Origin: Sporichthya brevicatena
GTDB taxonomy: Bacteria > Actinomycetota > Actinomycetes > Sporichthyales > Sporichthyaceae
Length of the DNA: 64,000 bases
Direction of reading: 5' to 3'
NCBI RefSeq assembly: GCF_039525035.1
Contig: NZ_BAAAHE010000007.1
Location: 186,001-250,000 of the forward strand
This document shows positions 44,194 through 52,030 of the stretch, piece after piece. Position numbers and translations under genes: made by a program. The notes under the pieces were generated by a model. That model had not been told where the DNA came from and ran no database searches. It saw nothing but the letters and a program-made list of their open reading frames with translations. Position 1 is the stretch's first letter, and each line of letters begins with the position of its first letter.

Positions 44194-44810
44194 GGCCCGG
44201 CGGCCTCGAGGTCGTCGCCCACACCACGGTCGTCCTGGTCCGCCACGCTCAGGCGGAACGCGGGACGACCGATCCCGGGCTGTCGGCACGCGGCCGCGAC
44301 GAGGCGAACGCCGTTGCCAAGGCGCTCGCCGGTGAACCCCTCGCGGCGGTGTACTGCTCGCCCCAGCGGCGGGCGCGGGAGACCGCGGCGCCGGTGTGCG
44401 CCGAGCTCAGGCTCGAGCCGAAGATCCGCGACGGTCTCGCCGAGTTCGACCGGCGCGCGACCGAGTACGTCCTGCTGAGCGAGCTCCGCGCCGCCGGTGA
44501 CCCGCGCTTCGACGCCTGCATGGCCGGCGACCTCACGCCGTGGGGCATCGACCTGCCGACCTTCCGGGCCGAGGCCACCGAGGTCCTCGCCGAGATCCTG
44601 GCGACCCACGCCGGCGGCCGTGCTCTCGTCGTCACCCACGGCGGGGTGCTGAACGTCCTGCTCGGCGCCGCGGTCGGGATCGACCGGATGTGGTTCTTCC
44701 ACCCCGACAACTGCGGGATCAGCCGCCTCGTCGCCGACACCGCCGGCGGCGTCCGCGTCGCCTCGGTCAACGAGACCCCGCACCTGCCGCCCCCGCCCCC
44801 GGCCGCCTGA
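44190..44810 (+). CDS. histidine phosphatase family protein (paralogue 2)
   Basis: The 206-residue protein has 'VVLVRHAQAE' with the phospho-acceptor His, 'YCSPQRRARETA' and 'VVTHGGVLNVLLG' with the second His. It is a full-length paralogue of the protein at 41199. TTG 44190 overlaps the ATPase stop by 4 bases, so it is translationally coupled. The bases after the stop contain the repeated palindrome that ends the transcript. Substrate unknown; coupling to a transporter ATPase is the main clue. Confidence 0.88.
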   Translation: MRPGGLEVVAHTTVVLVRHAQAERGTTDPGLSARGRDEANAVAKALAGEPLAAVYCSPQRRARETAAPVCAELRLEPKIRDGLAEFDRRATEYVLLSELRAAGDPRFDACMAGDLTPWGIDLPTFRAEATEVLAEILATHAGGRALVVTHGGVLNVLLGAAVGIDRMWFFHPDNCGISRLVADTAGGVRVASVNETPHLPPPPPAA

Positions 44811-44828
44811 TCACTTCTGCCCCAGTGG

Positions 44829-44893
44829 GGGTGACACCCCTTTTGGCGCCAGAAAGGGTGACACCCCTTACTGCGCAGTAAGGGGTGTCACCC
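44829..44893. terminator. palindromic repeat, copy B, with an extra half unit
   Basis: The 38 bases 44856-44893 are identical to the core of the palindrome at 19555-19592 (GGGTGACACCCCTTACTGC and its complement). An additional GGGTGACACCC at 44829-44839 precedes it. It lies between the convergent phosphatase and MarR genes and can end transcription from both sides. Confidence 0.8.
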
Positions 44894-44913
44894 CTTGTTC
44901 AACGAGGGAGGCG

Positions 44914-45435
44914 TCAGTCGCCGGCGGCGGCGCGGACGGCGTCGATCGCGTCGACCAGGGCGGCGCGCTCCGCGGGGGAGGCGCCGGGGAGGCCGTACTC
45001 GACGGCGTCGAGGACGGCGGACGCCCGCTGGAGCAGGTCGCGGCCCTCCTCGGTGATCGTCACCAGCGTCGCGCGGCGGTCGCTCGGGTGCGGGGTGCGG
45101 ACGAGGAGTCCGCGGGCCTCGAGGCGGTCGGTCGCGACGGTCGCCGTCGTCGGGTGGACCAGGAGCGACTTCGCGAGCCGGGACACCGAGCGGGTGTGGT
45201 TGTCGGACATCTCCAGCGTCACCAGCAGCATGAAGTCGGTGAGCTTGATGTCGTGCCGCTTGAGCTCGGCCTCGATGTTCGTCGTCATCAGCCGGTGCAG
45301 CCGCAGGACCGAGGTCATCGCGATGAACGAGTCCTCGTCGATGCCGAGGTGCTCGCCGCGCCAGTACTTGTGCGCCCGGGTGAGCGGATCCGACCGCTGG
45401 CCCGCTTTCGCGGTCTTCGAGGTCGGCGACGGCAT
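44914..45435 (-). CDS. MarR-family transcriptional regulator
   Basis: The 173-residue protein has the winged-HTH pattern of MarR in its centre: 'KLTDFMLLVTLEMSDNHTRSVSRLAKSLLVHPTTATVATDRLEARGLLVR' spans about residues 64-113, with the wing 'PSDRRATLVTITEEG' next. MarR proteins bind palindromes of about 16-20 bp and respond to phenolic or aromatic ligands. A TAGAGT -10 ends 6 bases before ATG 45435. It lies in the middle of the 30-62 kb region and is one candidate for the AGTC-N8-GACT sites (inference). Confidence 0.9.
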   Translation of the reverse strand: MPSPTSKTAKAGQRSDPLTRAHKYWRGEHLGIDEDSFIAMTSVLRLHRLMTTNIEAELKRHDIKLTDFMLLVTLEMSDNHTRSVSRLAKSLLVHPTTATVATDRLEARGLLVRTPHPSDRRATLVTITEEGRDLLQRASAVLDAVEYGLPGASPAERAALVDAIDAVRAAAGD

Positions 45436-45441
45436 GCCCGA

Positions 45442-45447
45442 ACTCTA
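45442..45447 (-). promoter_or_regulatory. leaderless -10 element (TAGAGT) for the MarR gene
   Basis: TAGAGT on the minus strand ends 6 bases before ATG 45435. Confidence 0.5.
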
Positions 45448-45482
45448 ACGGCGGGCGTGCGCCGCCGATCCGGGTGGCGCGC

Positions 45483-46763
45483 TCAGCGGGCGGTGAAGGT
45501 GAGCAGGAGGCGCGCGGGACCGCGCAGGACGAAGCTGCGGTGGTACGGGACCTCCGCCGGGTCGCAGGCGAGGCGGATGTCCGCGAGCCGGTCGAGCAGG
45601 CGCTCGGCGGCGATGCGGAGCTCGAGCCGGGCGATGTTCGCGCCGAGGCAGAAGTGCTCGAAGCGGGCGAACGTCAGGTGGGGCGCACGGTCGCCGTCGA
45701 GGTCGAGGTTGCCGGGCTCGGGGAAGGTCTGGGGGTCCAGGTTGGCCGAGCCGTAGACCAGCCACACGACCGAACCGGCGGGGACGGCGACGTCGCCGAT
45801 CGTCGCGTCGGTCGTCGCGACGCGGAACATGCCCTGCACGGGGGCCTCGACGCGCAGCATCTCCTCGACCAGCGTCGGGATCAGCGCGTGGTTCTCGCGG
45901 ACGCGGTCGGCGAGGCCGGGCTCCTGTGCGAGCCGGTTCACCAGCATCCCGGCCGAGTTCGTCGTCGTCTCGTTCCCGGCGACGAGGAACTGGACGAGCA
46001 TGTTGAGCATCTCGTCGAGCGTGAGCGGCTCCTCGCCGGCCATGCGAGCCTCGACGAGGTCGGTGAGCAGGTCGTCCTGCGGCTCGACGCGGCGGCGCTC
46101 GATCTCGGCGGTGAAGTAGTCGTAGAAGGTGTCGACCTCGTCGAAGATCTCGGCGATCCCCTCGCCGGTCTGCTCGACCGCGCCGACGCCGGCGGTGAAC
46201 GCGTTCGACCAGCGCTTGAACTGGTCCATGTTCTCCGGCGGGACGCCGAGCATCGTCGCGATGACCGTCATCGGCAGCGGGATCGCGAACTGCGGGACGA
46301 GGTCGACCTTGCCGTCGCCGATGAAGCCGTCGATGAGTTCGTCGACCAGGCGCCGGACCTCCGGCTCCAGCTGCTTGATGCGTTTCGGGCTGAAGGCGGC
46401 CGACACCAGCTGGCGCTGCCGCTTGTGCAGCGGTGGGTCGGTGAAGAGCAGGACGGGCGACTCGGCGAGCTTGAGCCGACGCTCGGCCTGCGCGCGCAGG
46501 CGCTCCGGCGTCGCGGGGTCGGCGATCAACTGCTTCGCGAGCCCGGTCACCGAGCTCGGGCCGCTCGCCATCGCGGAGGAGAAGGTCGCGGTGTCCTTGA
46601 GGACCTCGATGACGTCGGCGTACCGCGTCACGACGAACGCCTTGAGCGTCTCGTCGAACGTCACCGGCGCCTCGGTGCGCAGCACGTCGTACAGCGGCCA
46701 CGGGCACCGCACGAGCCCGGGGTCGTTGGCGATCAGGCGCGTCAGATCAGACTTCTCGACCAC
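45483..46763 (-). CDS. cytochrome P450 (paralogue of the 56218 gene)
   Basis: The 426-residue protein has 'FLVAGNETTTNS' (I helix, about 240-251), ExxR in 'EEMLRVEAPVQGMFR' and the haem loop 'FARFEHFCLGANIAR'. In the usual F-x-x-G-x-H-x-C-x-G, the first Gly position is Phe, which is shared with the paralogue at 56218. The region before 'DPPLHKRQR' seems longer than usual. The gene is divergent from the E1-alpha gene over a 58-base gap that holds both promoters and the AGTC-N8-GACT site. Electron donors are not adjacent. Confidence 0.93.
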   Translation of the reverse strand: MVEKSDLTRLIANDPGLVRCPWPLYDVLRTEAPVTFDETLKAFVVTRYADVIEVLKDTATFSSAMASGPSSVTGLAKQLIADPATPERLRAQAERRLKLAESPVLLFTDPPLHKRQRQLVSAAFSPKRIKQLEPEVRRLVDELIDGFIGDGKVDLVPQFAIPLPMTVIATMLGVPPENMDQFKRWSNAFTAGVGAVEQTGEGIAEIFDEVDTFYDYFTAEIERRRVEPQDDLLTDLVEARMAGEEPLTLDEMLNMLVQFLVAGNETTTNSAGMLVNRLAQEPGLADRVRENHALIPTLVEEMLRVEAPVQGMFRVATTDATIGDVAVPAGSVVWLVYGSANLDPQTFPEPGNLDLDGDRAPHLTFARFEHFCLGANIARLELRIAAERLLDRLADIRLACDPAEVPYHRSFVLRGPARLLLTFTAR

Positions 46764-46770
46764 GGTGTCG

Positions 46771-46776
46771 ACGTTA
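46771..46776 (-). promoter_or_regulatory. leaderless -10 candidate (TAACGT) for the P450 gene
   Basis: TAACGT on the minus strand ends 7 bases before GTG 46763. Confidence 0.4.
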
Positions 46777-46794
46777 AACCGTAGATTGCCAAAA

Positions 46795-46810
46795 AGTCTA
46801 GTACGCGACT
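46795..46810. promoter_or_regulatory. AGTC-N8-GACT palindrome in P450/E1-alpha divergent promoter
   Basis: The exact AGTC-N8-GACT core touches the TAAATT -10 of the E1-alpha gene. Its left flank AAAGTCTAGT (46793-46802) recurs at 58601-58610 upstream of the mutase operon. Confidence 0.5.
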
Positions 46811-46815
46811 AAATT
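46810..46815 (+). promoter_or_regulatory. leaderless -10 element (TAAATT) for the E1-alpha gene
   Basis: TAAATT ends 6 bases before GTG 46822. Confidence 0.5.
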
Positions 46816-46821
46816 GGCCGG

Positions 46822-47814
46822 GTGCTGACGACGGCCGAGATGTTGCAGATGTACCGGACGATGGCCCTGATCACGGCCACCAGCGATCGCGCGTCCGCGG
46901 AGGTGAAGTCCGGCTCGCTGCAGTCGGCGTTCTACCCCGTGCGCGGACTGGAGGGCGTCTGCGGCGCGCTCTCGATCGCGGTGACGACGGAGGACCAGCT
47001 CGTCTCCACCTACCGCTCCCTGGGCGACGCGCTCGCGAAGGGCTCGAACCTGCGAGGCGTGATCGCCGAGATCTACGGTCGATCTGACGGGGTGTGTGGC
47101 GGCAAGGGCGGGCCGATGCACCTGCACGACACCTCGGTCGGGTTCATGACGAGCACCGGCATCGTCGGCTCCGGCATCCCGATCGCGGTCGGGCTCGGGA
47201 TCGCGGCGCAGCTCGACGGCGCGCAGCGTGCAGTGGTCACGACCTTCGGCGACGGCGCCACCTCGATCGGTGCCTTCCACGAGGGCATGAACATGGCCGG
47301 GCTCTGGAAGCTGCCCGTCGTCTTCCTCTGTCAGAACAACCAGTGGGGCGAGCACACGCCGATCGCCGAGTACGCCGCGAACACCGACCTCGCCGGTCGC
47401 GCGCAGGCGTACGGGATGCGCACCGTCCGCGTCGACGGGTTCGACCCGGTCGCCACGGCCGAGGTGCTGCGCGACGCCCTTGCCCGCGCCCGCAACGGCG
47501 AGGGCCCGACGTTCGTCGAGGCCGTCACCTACCGGCTCACCGGGCACAGCGGGTCCGCCGACTACAGCTACATGCCGGCCGACGAGCTCGCCGCCGCGCT
47601 CGAGCGCGACCCGGTGCCGTCGTTCCGGCGCCGTCTCCTCGAGTCCGGGGCCGCGAGCGAGTCCGACCTCGCGGCGATCGACGCGGAGGTGGTCGCGCAG
47701 GTCGACGACGCCTTCGCCTTCGCCCAGGCCAGTGCGCCGCCGGAGCAGGACCTGCGCTACCGGGACGTCTTCGCCGACACCGCCGCGCTGGCGGGGACGG
47801 GGGTGGCGCTGTGA
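46822..47814 (+). CDS. 2-oxoacid (pyruvate/acetoin-type) dehydrogenase E1 alpha subunit
   Basis: The 330-residue protein has the thiamine-diphosphate motif 'FGDGATSIGAFHEGMNMA' closing with 'VVFLCQNNQWGEH' (GDG...NN, about 137-174), and 'GGKGGPMHLHD', typical of E1 alpha. With E1 beta it decarboxylates a 2-oxoacid and transfers the acyl group to lipoyl-E2. No E2 or E3 gene is in the window, so it either uses a housekeeping E2 or acts as a TPP-dependent dehydrogenase alone. Its start overlaps a leaderless promoter, and E1 beta overlaps its stop by 4 bases. Confidence 0.9.
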   Translation: MLTTAEMLQMYRTMALITATSDRASAEVKSGSLQSAFYPVRGLEGVCGALSIAVTTEDQLVSTYRSLGDALAKGSNLRGVIAEIYGRSDGVCGGKGGPMHLHDTSVGFMTSTGIVGSGIPIAVGLGIAAQLDGAQRAVVTTFGDGATSIGAFHEGMNMAGLWKLPVVFLCQNNQWGEHTPIAEYAANTDLAGRAQAYGMRTVRVDGFDPVATAEVLRDALARARNGEGPTFVEAVTYRLTGHSGSADYSYMPADELAAALERDPVPSFRRRLLESGAASESDLAAIDAEVVAQVDDAFAFAQASAPPEQDLRYRDVFADTAALAGTGVAL

Positions 47815-48833
47815 CCACCGCTGCCTTCCTCTCCGACGACGCCGCGGGCGCCGCGCAGACCGAGGTCATGACGATGGCGCAGGCGCTGAACTCCGCCCTG
47901 CACCTCGCGATGGACGCCGACTCCAAGGTCCTGCTGCTCGGTGAGGACGTGGCCGACCCGATCGGCGGCGTCCTCAAGATCTCGAAGGGCCTGTCGACGA
48001 AGTACGGCCGCGACCGCGTGCGCCCGACGCCGATCGCCGAGACCGGCATCATCGGCGCGGCCGTGGGGCTCGCGATGGGTGGCTACAAGCCGATCGCCGA
48101 GATCATGTTCATGGATTTCACGACGGTCTGCATCGACCAGATCGTCAACCACGCCGCGAAGCTGCGCTACATGTCCGGCGGGCACACGCCGGTGCCGCTG
48201 ACGGTGCGGACGGGCGTCGGCACCCGGCGCTTCGGCGCGCAGCACGCGCAGAACCTCGAGGCGTGGTTCATGCACACGCCCGGCATCAAGGTCGTCGTCC
48301 CGTCGACGGCGGCCGACGCCAAGGGTCTGCTCGCCTCGTGCATCGACGACCCGGACCCGTGCCTGTTCGTCGAGCACTTCGACCTCGTCTTCACGCAGAA
48401 GGATGAGGTCCCGGTCGGGCTGCACAAGGTCCCGCTGGGGAAGGCGGCGGTGCGGCGTCCCGGCGAGCACGTCACCGTCATCACCTACGGCACGCAGGTG
48501 CGCAACGCGGTCGCGGCCGCGGAGACCCTGGCGGAGCAGGGGATCTCGGCCGAGGTGATCGACCTGCGCACGCTCGTCCCGCTCGACATGGAGACGGTGC
48601 TGGAGTCCGTCGAGCGCACCCGGCGCGCGGTCGTGCTTCACGACGCCCACACGTTCTGCGGCCCCGGCGCCGAGCTCGCGGCCCAGATCACCGAGACGCT
48701 GTGGGCCGACCTGTTGGCACCCGTCCTGCGCCTCGGCGCGGGGTACTCGCCCGTCCCGTTCGCGGCGGGCCTCGACTTCCACCCGACCTCCGACGACCTC
48801 GTCGCGGCGGTCCACCAACTGATGGGACGTTGA
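47811..48833 (+). CDS. 2-oxoacid dehydrogenase E1 beta subunit
   Basis: The 340-residue protein has the transketolase-like fold with 'LLLGEDVADPIGGV', 'TPIAETGIIGAAVGLAMGG' and the C-terminal 'VTVITYGTQVRNAV' and 'EVIDLRTLVPLD'. It forms the alpha2beta2 E1 with the preceding gene, with which it overlaps by 4 bases (GTGA). The SDR gene follows after one base. The three genes form one operon. Confidence 0.92.
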   Translation: MTTAAFLSDDAAGAAQTEVMTMAQALNSALHLAMDADSKVLLLGEDVADPIGGVLKISKGLSTKYGRDRVRPTPIAETGIIGAAVGLAMGGYKPIAEIMFMDFTTVCIDQIVNHAAKLRYMSGGHTPVPLTVRTGVGTRRFGAQHAQNLEAWFMHTPGIKVVVPSTAADAKGLLASCIDDPDPCLFVEHFDLVFTQKDEVPVGLHKVPLGKAAVRRPGEHVTVITYGTQVRNAVAAAETLAEQGISAEVIDLRTLVPLDMETVLESVERTRRAVVLHDAHTFCGPGAELAAQITETLWADLLAPVLRLGAGYSPVPFAAGLDFHPTSDDLVAAVHQLMGR

Positions 48834-48834
48834 C

Positions 48835-49581
48835 GTGGCTCTTGCACTCGTGACCGGCGCGGCCCGGGGGATCGGCCGCGCGACCGCGGCCCGGCTGGTC
48901 TCCGCCGGCTACGAGGTGATCGTGGCGGACCTCGACGGCGCAGCCGCCGAGACCACCGCCTCCGAGATCGGCGCCAAGGCCGCGCAGGTCGACGTCGCCG
49001 ACGAGGCGTCGGTCGCGGCCGTCGCGGCCGGCATCTCCGACCTCGCGGTGCTGGTGAACAACGCCGGTATGTACCTGCCGGGCAAGCTCGCCGACGTCAC
49101 CACCGAGCACTTCCACAAGGTCTTCGACGTCAACGTGCTCGGGCCGTTGCTGATGACGCGTCACCTTGCCGACGCGCTCGCCGCCAACGGTGGCGGGGCC
49201 GTCGTCAACGTCGCCTCGATGTCGGCGTTCATGCCGGTCCCGGGCACCGGCGTGTACTCGATGGCGAAGGCCGCCGTCGCGTCGTACACCGAGGCCGCGG
49301 CGCTGGAGTATGCCCCCCGCGGGATCCGCGTCAACGCCGTCGCCCCCGGCCGCATCAGCACCGAGATGACCGCCGACCGGCAGGGCGACCCCGCCCGCGA
49401 GGCCCGCACCAACGCCCTGATCCCGCTCGGCCGCTCCGGCCTGGCCGAGGACGTCGCCGAGGCGATCTGCGCCCTCGCCACCGGCGCCGCCTACGTCACC
49501 GGCCAGGTCCTCCGCGTCGACGGCGGCCTGACCATCAACACCGTCCCCCTCCTCCAGGCGGCCCAGTCCGGCGGCATCTGA
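48835..49581 (+). CDS. SDR-family oxidoreductase
   Basis: The 248-residue classical SDR has 'VTGAARGIG' (NAD-binding, about 6-14), 'NNAGMY' (about 77-82) and the catalytic 'YSMAK' (about 139-143), then 'INAVAPG'-like 'VNAVAPGRI'. It interconverts an alcohol and a ketone with NAD(P). It lies one base after E1 beta, so it is the third gene of that operon and likely feeds the 2-oxoacid or diketone to it (inference). Confidence 0.92.
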   Translation: MALALVTGAARGIGRATAARLVSAGYEVIVADLDGAAAETTASEIGAKAAQVDVADEASVAAVAAGISDLAVLVNNAGMYLPGKLADVTTEHFHKVFDVNVLGPLLMTRHLADALAANGGGAVVNVASMSAFMPVPGTGVYSMAKAAVASYTEAAALEYAPRGIRVNAVAPGRISTEMTADRQGDPAREARTNALIPLGRSGLAEDVAEAICALATGAAYVTGQVLRVDGGLTINTVPLLQAAQSGGI

Positions 49582-49646
49582 CCCCGTTCCCCCGATACAC
49601 CGCTCCGCCCGCCGTATCGCGCCGGCCCTGCCCGCGCCCTCGGGAT
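49582..49646. other. intergenic, nothing else recognised
   Basis: Apart from the hairpin that starts at 49647, this G/C-rich stretch shows no promoter or gene. Confidence 0.3.
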
Positions 49647-49722
49647 CGCGCTTCACTCGCCACCGACAGCCCTTACTCGCCCGACCGGGCGAGTAAGGCC
49701 TGGCGCCGACGAGTGAAGCGCG
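49647..49722. terminator. 76-base nested inverted repeat
   Basis: The outer 13-bp arms CGCGCTTCACTCG/CGAGTGAAGCGCG and the inner 12-bp arms CTTACTCGCCCG/CGGGCGAGTAAG are perfect and separated by 12 bases on each side. It ends the SDR operon. The inner CTTACT...AGTAAG recalls the repeated palindromes at 19551 and 44856. Confidence 0.7.
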
Positions 49723-49741
49723 TCCACGCGGCGCGGGTATT

Positions 49742-49766
49742 GATACAACTACGGCAGATGTGTATC
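49742..49766. promoter_or_regulatory. TetR operator candidate GATACA-N13-TGTATC
   Basis: This inverted repeat overlaps the TATCGT -10 (49763-49768) of the TetR gene at 49776, so it is likely an autoregulatory site. Confidence 0.45.
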
Positions 49767-49768
49767 GT
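49763..49768 (+). promoter_or_regulatory. leaderless -10 element (TATCGT) for the TetR gene
   Basis: TATCGT ends 7 bases before ATG 49776. Confidence 0.45.
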
Positions 49769-49775
49769 CGGGTCC

Positions 49776-50372
49776 ATGACGAAGGCGTCGGTGGAAGCGG
49801 CCCCGCGGACGGCGCGGGAGCGGATCCTCGACGCGGCGCGGACGTTGTTCCGGCAGAACGGGATCGCGGCGACGCCGCTGGACGAGGTCGCGGCGCTCGC
49901 GGGGGTCGCCCGGCCGAACCTGTACCGGTACTTCGCGAGCCGCGAGGAGCTCGTGCGGCAGGTGATGATCGCCGAGGTGCGTGCGGTCAACGCGGAACGC
50001 TGGAGCCGCATCACGCTGTCCGGCCCGGTCGCGCCGCTGATCCTCGACTCGCTCGTCGCCGGCCACGACCTGGCCCACGACTGGATGGCGAACGTGACGC
50101 TGGTGGCCGAGGCGACGGCGATCACCGCCGAGCTGATGAGTCACGACGAGGCGCTCGCCGCGGCGCAGTACGAGTACTGGGGGCCGCTGTTGGAGTACGG
50201 CCGCGCTCGTGGGGAGATCGCGGCCCACCTGTCGAACGAGCGCATCGTCCGCTGGTTCCTCACCCAACACGTCCTCGTCTCCGAACGAGGAGAGCTCGTC
50301 CCTGACGGTGACGTCCGCGCCTGGTTCGCCGACTTCGTCGTCCCGCCCGTCCTCGCTGGAGGCGCCGTATGA
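49776..50372 (+). CDS. TetR-family transcriptional regulator
   Basis: The 198-residue protein has an HTH at about 20-62 with 'LDEVAALAGVARPNLYRYF'. The C-terminal domain is uncharacterised. Its stop overlaps the start of the Rieske oxygenase gene by 4 bases (ATGA), so both are expressed together. The inverted repeat at 49742-49766 probably lets it control its own operon, and an aromatic or hydrophobic inducer would be expected. Confidence 0.9.
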   Translation: MTKASVEAAPRTARERILDAARTLFRQNGIAATPLDEVAALAGVARPNLYRYFASREELVRQVMIAEVRAVNAERWSRITLSGPVAPLILDSLVAGHDLAHDWMANVTLVAEATAITAELMSHDEALAAAQYEYWGPLLEYGRARGEIAAHLSNERIVRWFLTQHVLVSERGELVPDGDVRAWFADFVVPPVLAGGAV

Positions 50373-51793
50373 CCACCACCGAACGGCCGGGCACCGAACG
50401 GCCCAGCACCGACCGCCCCCGGTCGCCGGGCCCGAGCGTCCAGGAGTACCTGGACCGCGACAGCCGGCCGGTGCCGGCCTCGTTGCGCTACAACCGCAAC
50501 GACCAGATCGACCCGACCGACATCCCGATCGAGCGCTACACCTCGCCCGAGTTCGCGAAGCTCGAGATGGAGAAACTCTGGTACCGCGTGTGGCAGATGG
50601 TCTGCCTGGAGGACGAGATCCCGAACGTCGGGGACCACGTGCTCTACGAGATCGGCGACCTCTCCTACATCGTGATGCGGACGGAGGACGGGATCCGTGC
50701 GTACGTCAACGCCTGCCTGCACCGCGCGCGGATGCTGCGCGACCGCGGGGGCAACGTGCCGGAGCTCCGCTGCACGTTCCACGGGTTCACCTGGAACCTC
50801 GACGGCAGCCTGAAGAACATCCCGTGCGAGTGGGACTTCCCGCACGTCGACAAGTCGAGGATGCAGCTCCCCGAGGCCCGCGTGGACACCTGGCGCGGCT
50901 GGGTCTTTCTCAACCCGGACGAGTCCTCGACCCAGACGTTGGCGGAGTTCCTCGGCACGTTCGACGAGCTCTGGATCTGGCCGATCGAGGAGCGCTACAA
51001 GGCGGTCCACACCGCGAAGATCCTGCCGCTGAACTGGAAGGCCGCGCAGGAGGCCTTCATGGAGACCTATCACGTCATCGCGACGCACCCTCAGATCCTG
51101 ACGTGGACGGCCGACGCCAACACCCAGTACGACGCGACCTCGGACGAGCCGCACTGGAACCGGATGATCAACGTCCAGGGCGCGCCGAGCCCGCACGTCG
51201 CGGACTTCGTCGACGAGGAGGACGTCCTCGAGTCGTTCTACGCCGCGCGGACGTTCTACTCCGCCGACACCGGCCGCGACCTGCAGCCGGGGGAGAACGG
51301 GCTGCCGGAGATCCCGCCCGGCAAGACGGCTCGTGAGGTCCTCGCCGAGGAGACCCGCAAGCAGTTCTCGAAGATCTCCGGCCGCGACTTCTCGCAGCTC
51401 TCGGACTCCGAACTGCTCGACACCGTGCAGCACACGGTCTTCCCGAACTTCCACCCGTGGGGCGGGATGAAGTCGAACATCTGCTACCGCTGGCGGCCCA
51501 ACGGCTTCGACCCGGACACCTGCATCTTCGAGACGTTCATCCTGGCCGACCCGCCCGCCGGCGGCCCGAAGCCGCCGCCGGCGAAGGTGATCTGGGTGCC
51601 GGAGGACACGGCCTTCACCGACGTCCCCGAGCTCGGTCTGCTCGGCCCGGTCTTCGACCAGGACATCGACAACATGGTGTCGGTCCAGCGGGGGATGAAG
51701 ACGACCCGCAAGTCCGGTCTGACGCTCGGTCAGTACCAGGAGAGCCGGATCCGCCAGTTCCACCAGACCCTGACCAGCTATGTGGAGCGCTGA
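50369..51793 (+). CDS. Rieske non-haem iron oxygenase, alpha subunit
   Basis: The 474-residue protein has the Rieske [2Fe-2S] site Cys116-x-His118 and Cys135-x2-His138 ('ACLHRA', 'CTFHGF') and the mononuclear iron site 'EAFMETYHVIATHPQ' with Asp in 'FDQDIDNM'. It hydroxylates an aromatic or alicyclic ring using electrons from a ferredoxin and reductase, which are not adjacent. No beta subunit follows, so it is probably a homotrimeric type. A 77-residue protein gene follows after 3 bases. Confidence 0.93.
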   Translation: MTTTERPGTERPSTDRPRSPGPSVQEYLDRDSRPVPASLRYNRNDQIDPTDIPIERYTSPEFAKLEMEKLWYRVWQMVCLEDEIPNVGDHVLYEIGDLSYIVMRTEDGIRAYVNACLHRARMLRDRGGNVPELRCTFHGFTWNLDGSLKNIPCEWDFPHVDKSRMQLPEARVDTWRGWVFLNPDESSTQTLAEFLGTFDELWIWPIEERYKAVHTAKILPLNWKAAQEAFMETYHVIATHPQILTWTADANTQYDATSDEPHWNRMINVQGAPSPHVADFVDEEDVLESFYAARTFYSADTGRDLQPGENGLPEIPPGKTAREVLAEETRKQFSKISGRDFSQLSDSELLDTVQHTVFPNFHPWGGMKSNICYRWRPNGFDPDTCIFETFILADPPAGGPKPPPAKVIWVPEDTAFTDVPELGLLGPVFDQDIDNMVSVQRGMKTTRKSGLTLGQYQESRIRQFHQTLTSYVER

Positions 51794-51796
51794 GGC

Positions 51797-52030
51797 ATGG
51801 CTGCGGAACAGAAGAAGCTCGTCGACCCCATCAACGGGTACGTCTACACCGCCCGCCCCGACGGCCGCGTGGACGTCACCGACCCGGCCACCGGGAAGAC
51901 CGGGATCTTCGACGACCTCGGCCAGTGGCACGAGGGAGATCTGACCTACGCCAACCGCCAGTTGCTCGGCTGGATCGGCCGCCTCGCCGTCCGTCGCGCG
52001 AACTCAGCGGCTCAGGTTCGGCCGGTCTGA
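51797..52030 (+). CDS. small protein downstream of the Rieske oxygenase
   Basis: The 77-residue protein has a beta-rich central part: 'INGYVYTARPDGRVDVTDPATGKTG' across about 13-37. It has no membrane segment and no Cys, so it is not a ferredoxin. It begins 3 bases after the oxygenase stop, so it is probably co-expressed, perhaps as an accessory subunit. Its 3' end overlaps the convergent TetR gene by 19 bases. Not recognised. Confidence 0.65.
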   Translation: MAAEQKKLVDPINGYVYTARPDGRVDVTDPATGKTGIFDDLGQWHEGDLTYANRQLLGWIGRLAVRRANSAAQVRPV

